Source: Emiliania huxleyi CCMP1516 (lineage: Eukaryota > Haptophyta > Isochrysidales > Noelaerhabdaceae). From it: a DNA stretch of 64,000 nt. The notes beneath the pieces are model-generated. The model had not been told where the DNA came from. It did not search any database and was given only the letters and a program-made list of their open reading frames with translations. The stretch lies in NCBI RefSeq assembly GCF_000372725.1, contig NW_005201318.1, positions 125,758 to 189,757 of the forward strand, given 5' to 3'. A program made the translations under genes and the position numbers. Shown here piece by piece: positions 10,616 to 23,300 of this stretch (position 1 is its first letter; every line of letters starts with the position of its first letter).

Positions 10616-11513
10616 TGTCCAATCGCGAGCTTGACCAGTTGCACTCTTGAGGGCTTGGTGCAAACTCGAGGCCACGCGCGGTGGCCTACGCGGCCGGCAG
10701 GAAGGAGCCGGCCGAGACGAGACGGACAGAAAGAAGGCAACGACGGGCGGGAGGCTCCGCATGACCGTCGAGCTGCTACTGATCTGATCGGATCTGCTGC
10801 CCTGAGATCGACCCCCCCCCCCCCCCGAAACGGTCCTCACCTGAAGGAGCTGAGCCTCGCAGATGATATAAGAAGCCTATGGCACCGCGGTTTCTTTTTC
10901 GTAATACTGCTGCTCCCCCTCGAGAAAGAAACCCCACACACTGGCTCGACTGTTGGATCGCGCTTTTTAGTTAGCGCGGCCCGGGATACCGAACAGCGAA
11001 CTGCGAACTTTGCGTCGCGCTACAAATTTGTGACTTTATTGGACTTTCAGCCTCCTCGATTTCACAACTTCGTGTCATCACGTGACACGTCGCTTTTCGA
11101 CCGGTCGGTACGCGGTACCCGGTATTTTGCCGATTTTGCTGATCTTGCACTTGGACCACACACTGCTCCTTGGCCCCAAACCAGCCTCAGAGCTCAGACT
11201 CGACAACACAAGACTCACTCGGCTCAGAGCCCGATCCGAACGAACGAAAAATCGATCGATGATTTCCACGCACCACCCCACGGAGTTTTCTTGAAACTAG
11301 CAGAGAGATTTTTTTCCCAACAAGAAATCACATTGGATACAGCCCAAGCAAGCTGTAACACAAGTCAGATCTCTCTCTCCAGGTAGAAGTTTTTTGTCTA
11401 AAATCTAGAGCAGGAAAAGAAGTTTACAACAAGGCCGCACCAACCTAACACAGGCGCAGGAAAAGAAAACCGATGCTTCGTCGTCCTGCAGTCGACCCGT
11501 GCTCCACGCACAC
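10616..11513. other. Intergenic, no supportable gene
   Basis: A C homopolymer sits at about 10810-10827. A long open frame (10589-11386) crosses repeat DNA and has no recognisable domain, so I do not call it a gene. Confidence 0.5.
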
Positions 11514-11756
11514 ATGGGCAAAAAGCCCAAAGACAGACACCGGCGCGAGACCCAGAGGGAGGCGGAGCTGGCGCTCGAGCGGGAGCGCGATTTGAAGCGC
11601 GCGGCGAGGCGCCAAAAAGCCGAGGCCAAGCTCGCGGCGGCGGGGCTGGCAGTGGGCGGGCCTTCGGCGTCGACGGCCAGCCCGTCAATGGAGGTGGAGG
11701 GGCCGGCAAACCCATCGCTCGAGCCCACTCTGAGGAAGAAGGGCACTTCGAAGCTG
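11514..11756 (+). pseudogene. 3'-replaced copy of the small basic protein gene at 25854-26252
   Basis: From ATG 11514 the sequence is almost identical to 25854-26096 for about 80 codons (MGKKPKDRHRRETQREAE onward). After GTSK it diverges into unrelated sequence while the frame stays open. The conserved basic C-terminal part of the intact gene is missing. A truncated copy fused to a new tail is the simplest reading. Confidence 0.75.
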
Positions 11757-11849
11757 GAGGGCGGATCGCCGCCAAAAAAGGGCGCCAACGAGCTGGAGGC
11801 GTTTGATTTTTCTCTTTGCGACATCTCGCGTTCACTCTCGGCACGATCG

Positions 11850-13406
11850 TTCCCGTTTGCGACTCGACCTCCTCGTCGCCTTCACCACAAGCCAGGTTGT
11901 CCTCCAGCTTGTGCCCGCCCGCGGCGCGGCGAGCCTCTCTGCTCCAGACACGGACTCTCGCCCTGGCCGCGCGCCGCCCTTTCGCCTCGCGAGACAGCGC
12001 ATGTCAGCCGGAGCTCTCCGCCCGACTCTGCGCGCCACCGCCTCCTCCCCTCCACCCACACTGCGCCGCCTGCGGCTTGGGCGCGTCGCTCGAGTGCCCT
12101 CACTGCCTGTCCCTCTCCGCTCGCAGGTGCGGCCACCGCCGGTCGAGCACGTGGCCAGCATCTCTGCGCGCCACCGCGCCCGCGCCGCGCCCTGCCGCGC
12201 CACGCCTGTGCCAGGGCTCCGGGCCTGCGCCGCCCGCTCCGCGCTGGATTTGCCCATGCGCGCTGAGCGCCGTCCGCCGGCCGCCGCCGCATCCTCGATT
12301 TCTCCCCCCGCTCACCGGGCTGCCTCCGTCCGATCAGGTGCCGAGTCTGAGGTGCGCCTCGCTGCCGTCACGTTGCTTCACCTCCATCTAGGCGACCCTC
12401 TGGCCCTCGTCCGAGCCCACCCCTTCCCGCTGGCCAGCGAAAAGCGACTCCCGAACGCATGCCACCCACAGGTGCGTTCTGGCTGCTCGTGAGCGGCCGC
12501 GCCCCCTAGTCCATACGCATCTCCCCGACGCACAAACGCCACACAGCATACGCCCCGCCACAAAAACACACATCCCCGGCGCAAAGTGCGGGCGGCGTCA
12601 TCGGCGGCGCGCGCAGTACTTCGGTCTTCCTGGCTGCGCTCGTCTTCCCACTACGTAACGTCGACGACTCTGTGCGCGGCACCAGCACTTTGGTCTCGGC
12701 TGCACGGTGCGCGGCTCGATCCTGGCCTTCAACCACCCCGCCAAGGTCCCCCCCCCCCCCCCTTCCCGCCTGCCTCGAGCCTCCTCCTCACGCTCGCCGT
12801 GTCGCCATCTCCGGCATGCCAGCAGCCCACTTACCCTCGCCTCCTCGTCGCTGCCGCTTCTCAGTCCGGGGAGGTGGTGGCCTGGCGACCCGACGACGAC
12901 CTGTAAGGGCAACCACTCCGACGGCTCGTTGCAGGCGACCACCGAGTGCTACACAGACACCGCGGACGAGAGCTCGGTGCGCCGCTGCCTTGCCGCCCCG
13001 CGTGGGTGCATCTCACCCCAAGCACCAGATGACGCACTTGACCCCGGACGGCAGGGCGTTCGCGCTGTCACTGTCACGCCTCGGCCCGTCCTCGACATCG
13101 ACGACGTGGAAGCATCGACCCGACCGCCGTCATCGCCGCTCCCGTCGACCCGACGTTCGGCCCGGCCATCTTTGCGCGAGTACGCCTACGCGGCGCTCCT
13201 CGGGCTCGTCCGCATCGAGGGAACTCTCATGAAGGGCGGCGGGCCGTGTGCAGGTGCCCGGCCCTCCTCCCCACCCCCTTCCTCTCCCCTGAGGTCGTCT
13301 CCAACCCCCCACCCCCCACCACCACCGCCCCACCCCCCCCTTCCCGCCTGCCTCGACCCCCCTCCTCGACCCCCCTCCTCGCGCTCGCGCAGGCCCGCGT
13401 CGCCAT
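11850..13406 (+). CDS. Unresolved multi-exon gene, beta-propeller-like fragments, ends in assembly gap
   Basis: Short convincing exons alternate with pyrimidine-rich introns on the plus strand. Near 12693-12744, CTVRGSILAFNHPAK is followed by gt and a poly-C tract. Near 12828-12902 an exon reads LLVAAASQSGEVVAWRPDDD and ends at a gtaagg donor. Another near 12934-13005 reads ATTECYTDTADESSVRRC, and 13028-13110 contains MTHLTPDGRAFAL. The blade-like spacing (SILAF, then LLVAAASQSGEVVAW) recalls WD40 repeats, but the frame joins are not secure and I do not recognise the protein. The 3' side is lost in the N run. Confidence 0.3.
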
Positions 13407-13924
13407 NNNNNNNNNNNNNNNNNNNNNNNNNNNNNNNNNNNNNNNNNNNNNNNNNNNNNNNNNNNNNNNNNNNNNNNNNNNNNNNNNNNNNNNNNNNNNN
13501 NNNNNNNNNNNNNNNNNNNNNNNNNNNNNNNNNNNNNNNNNNNNNNNNNNNNNNNNNNNNNNNNNNNNNNNNNNNNNNNNNNNNNNNNNNNNNNNNNNNN
13601 NNNNNNNNNNNNNNNNNNNNNNNNNNNNNNNNNNNNNNNNNNNNNNNNNNNNNNNNNNNNNNNNNNNNNNNNNNNNNNNNNNNNNNNNNNNNNNNNNNNN
13701 NNNNNNNNNNNNNNNNNNNNNNNNNNNNNNNNNNNNNNNNNNNNNNNNNNNNNNNNNNNNNNNNNNNNNNNNNNNNNNNNNNNNNNNNNNNNNNNNNNNN
13801 NNNNNNNNNNNNNNNNNNNNNNNNNNNNNNNNNNNNNNNNNNNNNNNNNNNNNNNNNNNNNNNNNNNNNNNNNNNNNNNNNNNNNNNNNNNNNNNNNNNN
13901 NNNNNNNNNNNNNNNNNNNNNNNN
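13407..13924. other. Assembly gap (518 N)
   Basis: Run of N. The true size and content are unknown. The sequence just right of it (13925-14250) is poorly interpretable. Confidence 1.
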
Positions 13925-14255
13925 GGGGGTTACCAGGGGGGATTAGTATCCAAAACTCTCCGGCCCCCCCCTCTTTGAATACCCACAGAAATAACCGGCG
14001 CGGCCTCCCTCGGCCTGGCCGGAAGGGGCTCTCTTTTTGTTTGGCCCTGGTCGCCTGCAACACTCGCCCGACATGAACTTTAGCCCGCTCCCTCGTGACG
14101 CCGCCCTCCGCAGGCTCAACGTCCGAGCTTTGTCCCCCGTCACTCTCCTCTCATTTCAGACCCCACACATGCGCATAGCTGTTCGCGCTTCCGACCAATG
14201 CAGGCGCCTTGCCTCACCCCTCTCACGGGCGGCCCCCATTCTCTCTGCTCTGCAG

Positions 14256-17200
14256 GACGCGCGCCGAGAGGCGCTACATGGTCGACTTCAATGAGAGCGA
14301 GGGCGAGTCGGCTTTCTTGGTTGTGAGATCAACAAAGGGCGTCTGGTTCGACAACCCCCACGTGTTCCATCGGAGCCTCGCAAAGGTGCCAATCAGCTTT
14401 TGTTTCGCGGAGGGGGCCCAGGTTCAGACCGAGCTCGGGCCAACGGCTTCCGTCAAGGTCGGTGGCTACTTCGCTTCCAGTGCGGAGTATGAGGAGTGGT
14501 ATCAGCGCCGCCGCGCGAGCCTGACGCTGCCGCCTTCGCTCGGAGCTGAGGCGCGCACTTTTACGCCAGGATCGGCATTGTCCCTGCGGTGTCCCCGTCT
14601 CCAAACATTTACGTTTCTCCCTCGCGCAGGCGTGCGGCGTCAACAACGACGTCGTCGTGAAGGAGGAGGCCGCCGCCGAGGAGGCCGCCTCCGAGGAGGC
14701 CGTCGTCGCCGAGGAGTCCGCCACCGAGGAGGCGACCATCAAGTCCGCCGCCGGCGAGGTGTCCGCCGCCGCGGAGGAGTCCGCCGCCACCAAGTCCGCC
14801 GCCGCCGAGTCTGCCACCGAGGAGGCGACCACCGAGGAGGCGACCACCGAGGAGGCGACCACCAAGTCCGCCGCCGCCGAGGTGTCCGTCGTCGTAGAGG
14901 CAGTCGCCGAGGAGGCGCCCGTCACCGAGGAGGCCGTCGCCGAGGAGGCTGCCAAGGAGGTCGAGAAGCCGGCCAAGACCGTTTCCAACACGCCCGACCC
15001 AGCGGTGAGCGCGCCGCAGCATTCTCTCCTGGCACTCCTCGCTCTCCCACCGGTAACAATCTCCCTCCGGTGTGCCCCTATCGCGCTTGCAGGACACCAC
15101 CTGCTACCCGGGCCTGCCCACGCCGAAGGCGGCGGAGAAGAGCGGGCCCGCGTCGGCCCGCAGCGGCTCCGGACCGGGCTACGTGGACGGCGTCGAAGCC
15201 GAAGTCCGCCGGCTGGGCGAGAGCGTCGTCTACCAGGCTACGCCCGCCGACGGCAAGAAGTCGCCGTCGCCGGGAGTCCCCACCTCCGGCGGCATTGCGC
15301 CCGTGGCGCCCAAGCCCCTTGGCGCGGTCGCGGGCGCGGGGCAGGCTGAGGCCGAGGCCGCCAAGGAGCGCGAGCACTGGGAGGGGCGGCTCAAGAAGGC
15401 GAAGGCCGCGCTCGATCTCATTGCCGAGCAACGGGAGAAGTGGGCGGACTTGCAGTCGCGGCGCTCGGGGAAGTGCCGGCGCAAGGCCATGCGCTGCCGC
15501 AACAACCCCAAGTTTGGCAAGGCAAAGGGCAGGCGCAAGTCTGGCAAGGCAAAGGGCAGGCGCAAGTCTGGCAAGGCAAAGGGCCGCGGCCGCGGCTCGC
15601 ACCGGCGACCGAAGCCGCGCGGCGGGCCGCAGACGCCGCCTTGCAAGTCGCCGGACCGGCGCCGCGAGCCGCAGACCACGTCCGGCAAGGGGCCATTCGC
15701 CTCTGGCACGTGCGGCGCCGGCGCTGGCACATGCGGCGCCGGCGGTCGCGCCGGACTCAAGGCGGCGGCCGACTGCGTACGGGGCGGCTACACGAAGGCC
15801 GCGGGCGCCTTCCGGTGGCTGCTCCTCGTCTGCATCCCCGCCTTGGGCCACTGCGCGCCCGCCGTGCCTAGCCCGACGGCGGTGGCCTCGGCCTTCTCGT
15901 CTGCCGTCGCCTCGGCAGCCTCCGTCGCTTCGGAGGCGTCCTCTACCTTCTCATCCGGCGTCGCCTCGGCGGCGTCCTCGGCCTTCTCGCCCGCCGTCGC
16001 CTCGAAGGCGTCCTGCTCGCCGTTTCTCATGCCCGCCCTCGTGCTCATCCTACTCGCCATCGCCTGCGGCGCCTCCTGCCCGACCGCGGCGAGCGGAAAG
16101 GGGGCTCGGCGCGGCGTGGGCCACCTGCCTCGCCGCCGCCACGGCGTGCCTCCCCAGCGCGGCGGCGTGCCTCCCCAGCGCGGCGGCGGCGCCTGCCGGC
16201 TGAGCAAGAGTGGCGGCTTGGTGGCCTTCCTGCTGCTGCTCTCCGCCCTCCCCGTGGCTCGGGCTGGGTCGGGCGAGGCTGGGTCTAGCGAGCTCTCGCC
16301 TCCTCCGCCGTTGCCGCCGCCCTCTCCGCCGCCCTCGCCGCCGCCGCCGCCGTCGCCTCTATCTCCGCCTCCGCCGCCTTCCTTGCCGCCACCGCTGTCG
16401 TGTACATTTGTCCTCACCGCGACGCTGACGGCTAGTAGCATCCTGCAGCTCTCCGAGCTACGGTTCTTCGAGGGGCCCACGCAGCTCGTCGTCGCGACGA
16501 TCAGTGTCCCCGGTGGCAGCAGCCCTGCCAATGAGGAGATCTCCAACCTCGTCGACGGCCTCTTAAGTACAAAGTGGCTCGACTTCCGGACCTCGGGCAG
16601 CCGTACGATCATCTTCACCATCGCCGGCGCACCCTTCATCACCGGCTACCAGCTGTACACCGCCAACGACGCCAACGGACGAGATCCGACGTCGTGGGCG
16701 CTCACCTGTGATGATGGGACGGCGGACAGTGTCTCCTCCTACTCGCCGCCGACCGCCAGGTTCACCTCATACGGGCTTGCGGCTTTCCGCAGCTTGCCAC
16801 CGCCCCCGTTCCCGCCACCGCCTCCGCCATCTTCTTGCGCCATGGCGCTGGACCTCTCCACTCAAACCTCTCCGCTGTCATCGAGCACCGTCGGCGCTCC
16901 CAACACGCATGCCGCATCCTGCGGCGGCTCCGGCAATGAGAAGATCTTCTACGTCGAGGTGCCGGCAGGAGGCGAGCTCACGATCAGAATGACGAACAAC
17001 TCGTACGACTCGAGACACGAGACGCGTTGGGGCGGGAGCTGCCCAGGCGACAATTCCGTCGCATGTACCGACGACCCAGACACCTTGCAGCACTCGTGGA
17101 TCAACACTCAGGATTCGACTCAGAGGGCGTACTTCATCGTGGACGCGTACTCGTCCGGCAGCGGCGACTTTGTACTCGCGTGGAATGTCACGCCTTTGCC

Positions 17201-17270
17201 GCTTCCGCCGCCTCTGTCCCCGCCCCTGCCCCCGCCGCCTCTGTCCCCGCCTTTGTCCCCGCCTTTGTCT

Positions 17271-17301
<31 letters not shown>

Positions 17302-20300
17302 TGTTGCCACCCTTCCTTTCGCCGCCACCCTCTCCGCCGCCGCCCTCTCCGCCGTCGCCGTCACCACCGCCGCCACCGTCACCACCGCCGCCGCCGTTCC
17401 CGCCTCCGTCCCCGCCTCTGTCACCGCCCTTGTCCCCGCCGCCGCCGCCGTCGCCGCCGCCGCCGTCATCGCCGCCGTTTCTGCCGCCGCCGCCCTCTCC
17501 GCCGCCGCCCTCTCCGTCTCCGCCGCTTTCGTCGCCTCCGCCCTCACCGGCGCACCCGCCCAAACCTCCGCCGCCGCCACCGTCATCGCCGCCTCCGCCC
17601 TCTACGCCGCCGTCCTTGCCGCCTCCGCCCTACGCGCCCCCGCCGTCCCCGCCGCCACCGCCGCTGCCGCCTCTGTCGCCGCCCCCGCCTCTGCCACCGT
17701 CATCGCCGCCTCCGCCCTCTACGCCGCCGTCCGTCCCGCCTCCGCCCACCGCGCCGCCGCCGACCCCGCCGCCTCCGCCGCTGCCGCCTCTGTCACCGAC
17801 CCCGCCTCTGCCGCCGCTCTTCCCCGGCTTTGTCGCCGCGGAGAGCGAGGCTAAGCTCGGCTCCCTGATCACGGAGGCTGCTATTTTGCAAGCCGACGTC
17901 TCAATCTACCTGCCTCCCAGTGCGGACTTCAAGCTGGGTAACTATATCTACTGCAGTTCCAACATCAAGGTGACCGTCGCGAGCAGCGGCGAGGGCGCGA
18001 CGCTCGACGGCCAGGAACAGACCGGGCTCTTCTACCTCCAGGGCGGCTGCAGCCTCACGCTGCGGGGGCTGACCCTCGTCAACGGGAGGGCGGAGTACGG
18101 CGGCGTTGTGGACGCGAACGGCGCAGGCGACGTCGAGATCATCGATTCGACAATTAGGGACTGCAGGGCTGACAATGTGCGCCGCTTAGAGCTACCACCG
18201 CCCTGCAGCGCCACACGGCAGCGAGGCGAGAGATGGAAAGGGACACGGCTGGCCTCACCCCGCTCTCTCCTCGCAACTGCAGTTCGGCGGCGTTGTCTAC
18301 GTGTACAACAGCGGTGCGGTCTCGATAAGCGGCTCGGCCGTGACCGGCTGCTCTGCTGAGCGGGTGCGCCGCGTAGAGCTAGTCGCCTCCAGCAGCGCCA
18401 CACGGCAGCGGGGCGAGAGAGAGGGACACGGCTGCCCCACCCCGCTCTCTCCTCGCAACTGCAGGATGGCGGCGTCGTCTGCACGCAGAACAGCGGTGCG
18501 GTCTCGATAATCGGCTCGAACCTGACTGACTGCTCCGCTGGCAATGTGCGCCGCGTAGAGCTAGCCGCCTCCAGCAGCGACGCACGGCAGCGGGGCGAGA
18601 GATGGAGAGGGTCGCAGCTGCCTCACCCCGCTCTCTCCTCGCAACCGCAGAACGGCGGCGTCGTCTATGCGAGAGATAACAGCGATTCCCCAGTCATCAC
18701 GGGTGTCGACTTCATCAACAACAGAGCGGACGGGTCAGGCTCGGTGCTGTACCTGCAAAACCAACCCTCCGAACAAAGAACCTCGATCAGCGACGCCTCC
18801 TTCACCGGCAACGACGGTGTCACGATACAGACCATCAACTCGCCGATAGATTGGGACTGCCGCTTGGGCAGCTGGATGCCACGCCAGGGCGCTTTCGAGG
18901 GCGATTTCAGCGCCCCCGAGTGCAACCTTTGCTCCGCTGGCTACTACGGGAACACGATCGGCCTCACCGACAGCTCCTGCGAAGGTGCGTGTCACAAAGG
19001 CTACTTTTGTCCCGCGGGCACAGCGGAACCGCTCCCGTGTGCACCGGGCTTCTACATGCCCGTGACGGGCGCAGCCAGTGCCGAGTCGTGCCTCCCTTGC
19101 TCTCCGGGGACGAGCCAGTCCACAGCCGGCGCGGTACAATCCTGCGACCCGTGTCCTCCCGGCACGTTTGCCGATCAGCTCAACGCCACCGGCTGCACCG
19201 ACTGCCCCGCGGGAAGCTTCTGCCCCAGTGCAGGCACCGTGCAGCCCCTCGACTGTGCCGCAGGGGAGTACCAGAACCTCACCGGCCAGGCTGCGTGCGT
19301 GCAGTGCCCTGCTGGCGAGTTCCAGCCGGAGCGCGGGCAGACGTCGTGCGATTTGTGTGCCGCGGGTGGGTACTGCGAAGTCACTGACGACTGTGGCGGC
19401 GGCTTCACGCCCTGCCCTGCGGGGAGCTACAACGATAAGACGGGCAGCAGCTCACCCGACGCCTGTCAGCAGTGCCCCCCTGGTACCTTTAGCCCGACCT
19501 CAGGAGCTAACAGCAGCGACACGTGCAAAAGCTGCCGCTCCGGCACCTTTGCTGCCGGCTCGCGCAACGCCGAGTGCGAGCCGTGTAAGGCGGGATCCTA
19601 CCAGAATGCCACCGGCGCTGCCGGCTGCGTCCGGTGCGGGCTTGGCAGCTTCTGCCCGGTCGGCGCGTCGCTCGAGCTGCCCGCGGCGTGCGAGCCGGGT
19701 ACATACGCCGACGTCACGGACAGCGACGGCTTGCCCGACTGCTTCGACTGCCCGGCGGGCTCGTCGTGCGGCGGCGGGGCTGCGCCGCCGGCGGAGTGCT
19801 CGCCGGGCTCCGTTGCCGCCACGCCTGGCCTCGCCAAGTGCGAGCGGTGTGAGCCTGGCACATCTTCCGGCGCCGGCAGCGAGTCGTGCAGCGAGTGCGC
19901 TGCAGGCACTTACGCCGCCAACCCCGGCCAGGGCCAGTGCGTCCCTTGCCCCCACCCCCTCAGTAGTGAGCGCGGCGCCGTCATCTGCTCCGTCTGCCAG
20001 AAGGACTTCTACCTGCTCCAGAGCGCCGACCCGTCCGACATCTTTTCCTCCCCGACCGACTACTGCAAGCCATGCCCGCCAAACGCCGAGTGCTCGGACG
20101 ACACCACTCTCGCGACCATCGGCGTCCGAACCGGCTACTGGCGCGCCAGCCCCTCCTCCGCCGTGCTGACGGAGTGCCGCGACTTCGGGGGCGACAGGGC
20201 CGGCGAGGCGCGGTGCTCCGGCAGCGAGCGCGGAGCAAAACCGGCTTCTCGCCTTTTGGGGGAGGCGGGCTCGGACGAGTACTGCGCGCCTGGCTTCAAA

Positions 20301-23300
20301 GGCCCCGAGTGCCAGCTCTGCGCCGCGGAGAATCACTACCTCGCCGACGGCGACGAGTGCAAAGAGTGCGCAGCGCGCGGCGCCGCTGCGGGTCGCATCG
20401 CCGGCCTCGTCCTCGGCCTCTGCGTCGCGTGCGGCCTGGCGGCGTGGGCCTTCAGCATGACGGACTGGCGGGAGAAGCGATACATCGGCCCAATCCTTCG
20501 CTTTGCAGACCGCTCCGTCAAGTACTACGTCGGGGGCGGAATGACGGCCAAGGTCAAGATCCTGTTTGGCTTCTACCAGATCAGCACCGTGTTGTCCTCC
20601 ACCTACTCGGCGCGGCTGCCGGACAAGTACACGGGCTGGACCGACAAGCTGGCCAGCGCGATCTCCATCGACTGGTCGGGCTTCTTCTTGCCGGAGCAGT
20701 GCCTCGGCTATGGTATGCGACTCCTCGTCAGCGCTCTCTCCCCCGTCGCCCTCATCGCACTGCTCATGGGAACGGGAATCGCGCTGCGGCTCCGCCGCTG
20801 GCGTGCCGCGCCGCCACCGCGCCCAACGGAAGCATCGGGATCGGGACCGGGAGCCGACACCGGACTCGTGGAGGCATCGATGTCGATGTTTGAGGAATCG
20901 ACGACGTCGGTGATGTCGGCGGTGTCGGCGATCGCTGAAGCGATAAACACAGACGAGTCAACGGTATCTGCATCGCATGCGAGGCCGTGGTACGCAGAGG
21001 CGGCCCTCGGCCTCCTCGACCTCATGCCCGCCGGCTTGGTGCTCATCTTCTGCTTCGTGCCCTCCATCAGCGCCTCCATCTTCCGCGCGTGGTCGTGTCA
21101 GGCGCCTCCAGCCGATGACTGCCGTTGCTCACGCCACCCCTCAGACCCCACCCTCAGGCAACGTGCTGCTGCTAGGCCTACACCATCTCTCCGCCGAACG
21201 AGCCCCTGGAGCAGGTCTCCTACATGCGGCAGGACGCGAGCGTCGAGTGCGGCACCGAGGATCACGAGTCCATCACCGACCTCGCCATCGGCTTCATCGT
21301 CGTCTGGCCGGTCGGCTCGATGGTCCTCTTCACGTCGCTCCTCGCCGCCTGCTACAAGCCGCTGCAGGCCAAGTCGCCGAATGCTCTGACGCGGGCCACC
21401 GCCTTCCTCCACCGGGAGTACGAGAAGACCTGGTACTGGTGGGAGGCGGTCGAGCTGGCGCGCAAGCTCGTGCTCACGGGTTTCGTGCTGCTGATCCCGG
21501 AGAAGAACGCATTCCTTCGCCTCGTGGTGGCGACCCTGATCTGCTCGTGCTACGCCGTCGTGCTTGCCGTCGTGCGGCCGTACAAGCGGGTCGAGGACGA
21601 CGTGCTAGCCGTCGCCACGAGCCTCGTGCTCCTCCTCCTCTTCCTCGGCACCAACTGGACCACCATCTTCCTCGGCATCGAGGAGCGGTACCAGGGAGCC
21701 GACCCCGCCGATGTCCTCGGCTTCGGAAAGCTCAATGTGATCGTGGACACGATGATCGTGCTCGTTGCTGTTGCGCTCGTCTTCTTCTTAATCGGCGCCG
21801 TCGTCGCCGCCCGCCGCGTCGCCGAGGTCCCCACGATCCGTCTCGTCTCGACCAAGCAGCCCCCCGAGCTGAGCATCGGGACCGGCATCACGTGGCACCT
21901 GTTCCTCTCGCACATCTGGTGCGTCACGCAGCTAGGGAGGATGATCAAGCCAGGCCGCATCCAACTCCACCCCCCTAATCATGCAGGTCGACCGGTCAAG
22001 ACGCCGTCGGAAACATCAAGAGCGAGCTCCAGCTGCTGGTGCCGGGCCTCAAGATCTTTCTCGACGCGCGCACAGGCTCAGCCGCGCTGCTTTAGCTACA
22101 CACAGCCCTTCTGACGCACCGCGGAGTGCGCACAGGTGGATGATCTAAAGGATATTGGGTCGCTGGAGGAGTACATCCAGCGCACGCAAATGATCCTCTT
22201 CTTCCTCTCGTGTGGCTACTTCCGCTCCAAGGCGCGCTCTCGCCGCCCTGTCCCGCGCTCGGGATCCTCTGGCTCTCATCGCACCCGAGTCTGCTGCGCC
22301 CCTCGACACTCCCCACGGCTCACCGCCCGCCTGCTTGCGTGCCACCAGAACTGCCTCCGCGAGATCCGCTCATCGCTCGAGATGGACAAGCCGATCGTCC
22401 TCGTCCAAGAGGCGGACCCTGCAAAGGGCGGCGCGACGTTGCAGGCGCTGCGCGGCGAATGCCCCGAGGACCTGCAGCCGGACATCTTTGAAAAGGGCTG
22501 GACGCACACCATCTACATGCGAATTGAGGAGTTTCAGCGCGTCTCTCTCAAGACCATCGTCGAGGCGCAGCGGGGCACAGAGCCAGCCGCAGTCCTCTCT
22601 CCCCTCCCAAGACCTCAGCCCCGGCACTCTTGAACCGCAGGCGGTGCTCCTCTGCTCGCCCGCCTATCTGAACCAGACCTCCCTCCCGCTCTGCGTGCCG
22701 GGCGAGCCCGAGAGCCAGTCGCTCGCCTTTGCCAAGGAGACCATGCTCTGGGCCTCACCGGCCAACGCGGGCGCACAGGTCTTGGCTGAAGAGATTGCCG
22801 GCGCCGTTGCCGGTCTCACCGTCTCCACCGCCGAGGCGCCCGAGCCAGCGGCCCACATGCTGCTCTACCTCAACGAGGACAGCTTCAGCGACGAGCGGCT
22901 GGCCGAGCAGGTCAAGCAGGCGCGCAAAGACAAGCGCAAGATCGTCATGGCGCACGAGAACGACCCGGACCGCGGTGGCTGCCTCTTCTCGAAGTTTTTC
23001 GAAGTCACGCCGCAGGAGCGGGCCGAGGGGTTGGTCATGATGCTCTCAATCTCAGGCGCTTAATCTCCCCTCACCCGCATACCCTCCCTTGCAGGAGCTC
23101 ATCGCCGACGGACTCTACAAGACCCTGGCACGCTCGTGCTTCCCGGGGCGCCACCACCCGGCGCGCGCTTTGTCTCTCCCACATCTCGCTTCGCGCACCG
23201 GCGGGACTCACCAGCCAGGGCGTTTCGTTCCGCAGGTGTCGCTCGCGCTTCTGGCAAAGGACCTCGGCGCGACTCCCGCTCGGTCGGGCAGCGTCGCCAG

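Noticed and set aside
10589-11386. 265-codon plus-strand frame
   Set aside because: Runs through dispersed repeat sequence, no recognisable domain or codon pattern.
11803-12492. 229- and 191-codon plus-strand frames
   Set aside because: Low-complexity Arg/Pro/Ser frames crossing likely introns; only short pieces of this region look coding.
17120-17868. Long open frames on both strands opposite the proline-rich tract
   Set aside because: They are by-products of CCGCCN repeats; composition is pure Gly/Ala or Arg and no domain exists.
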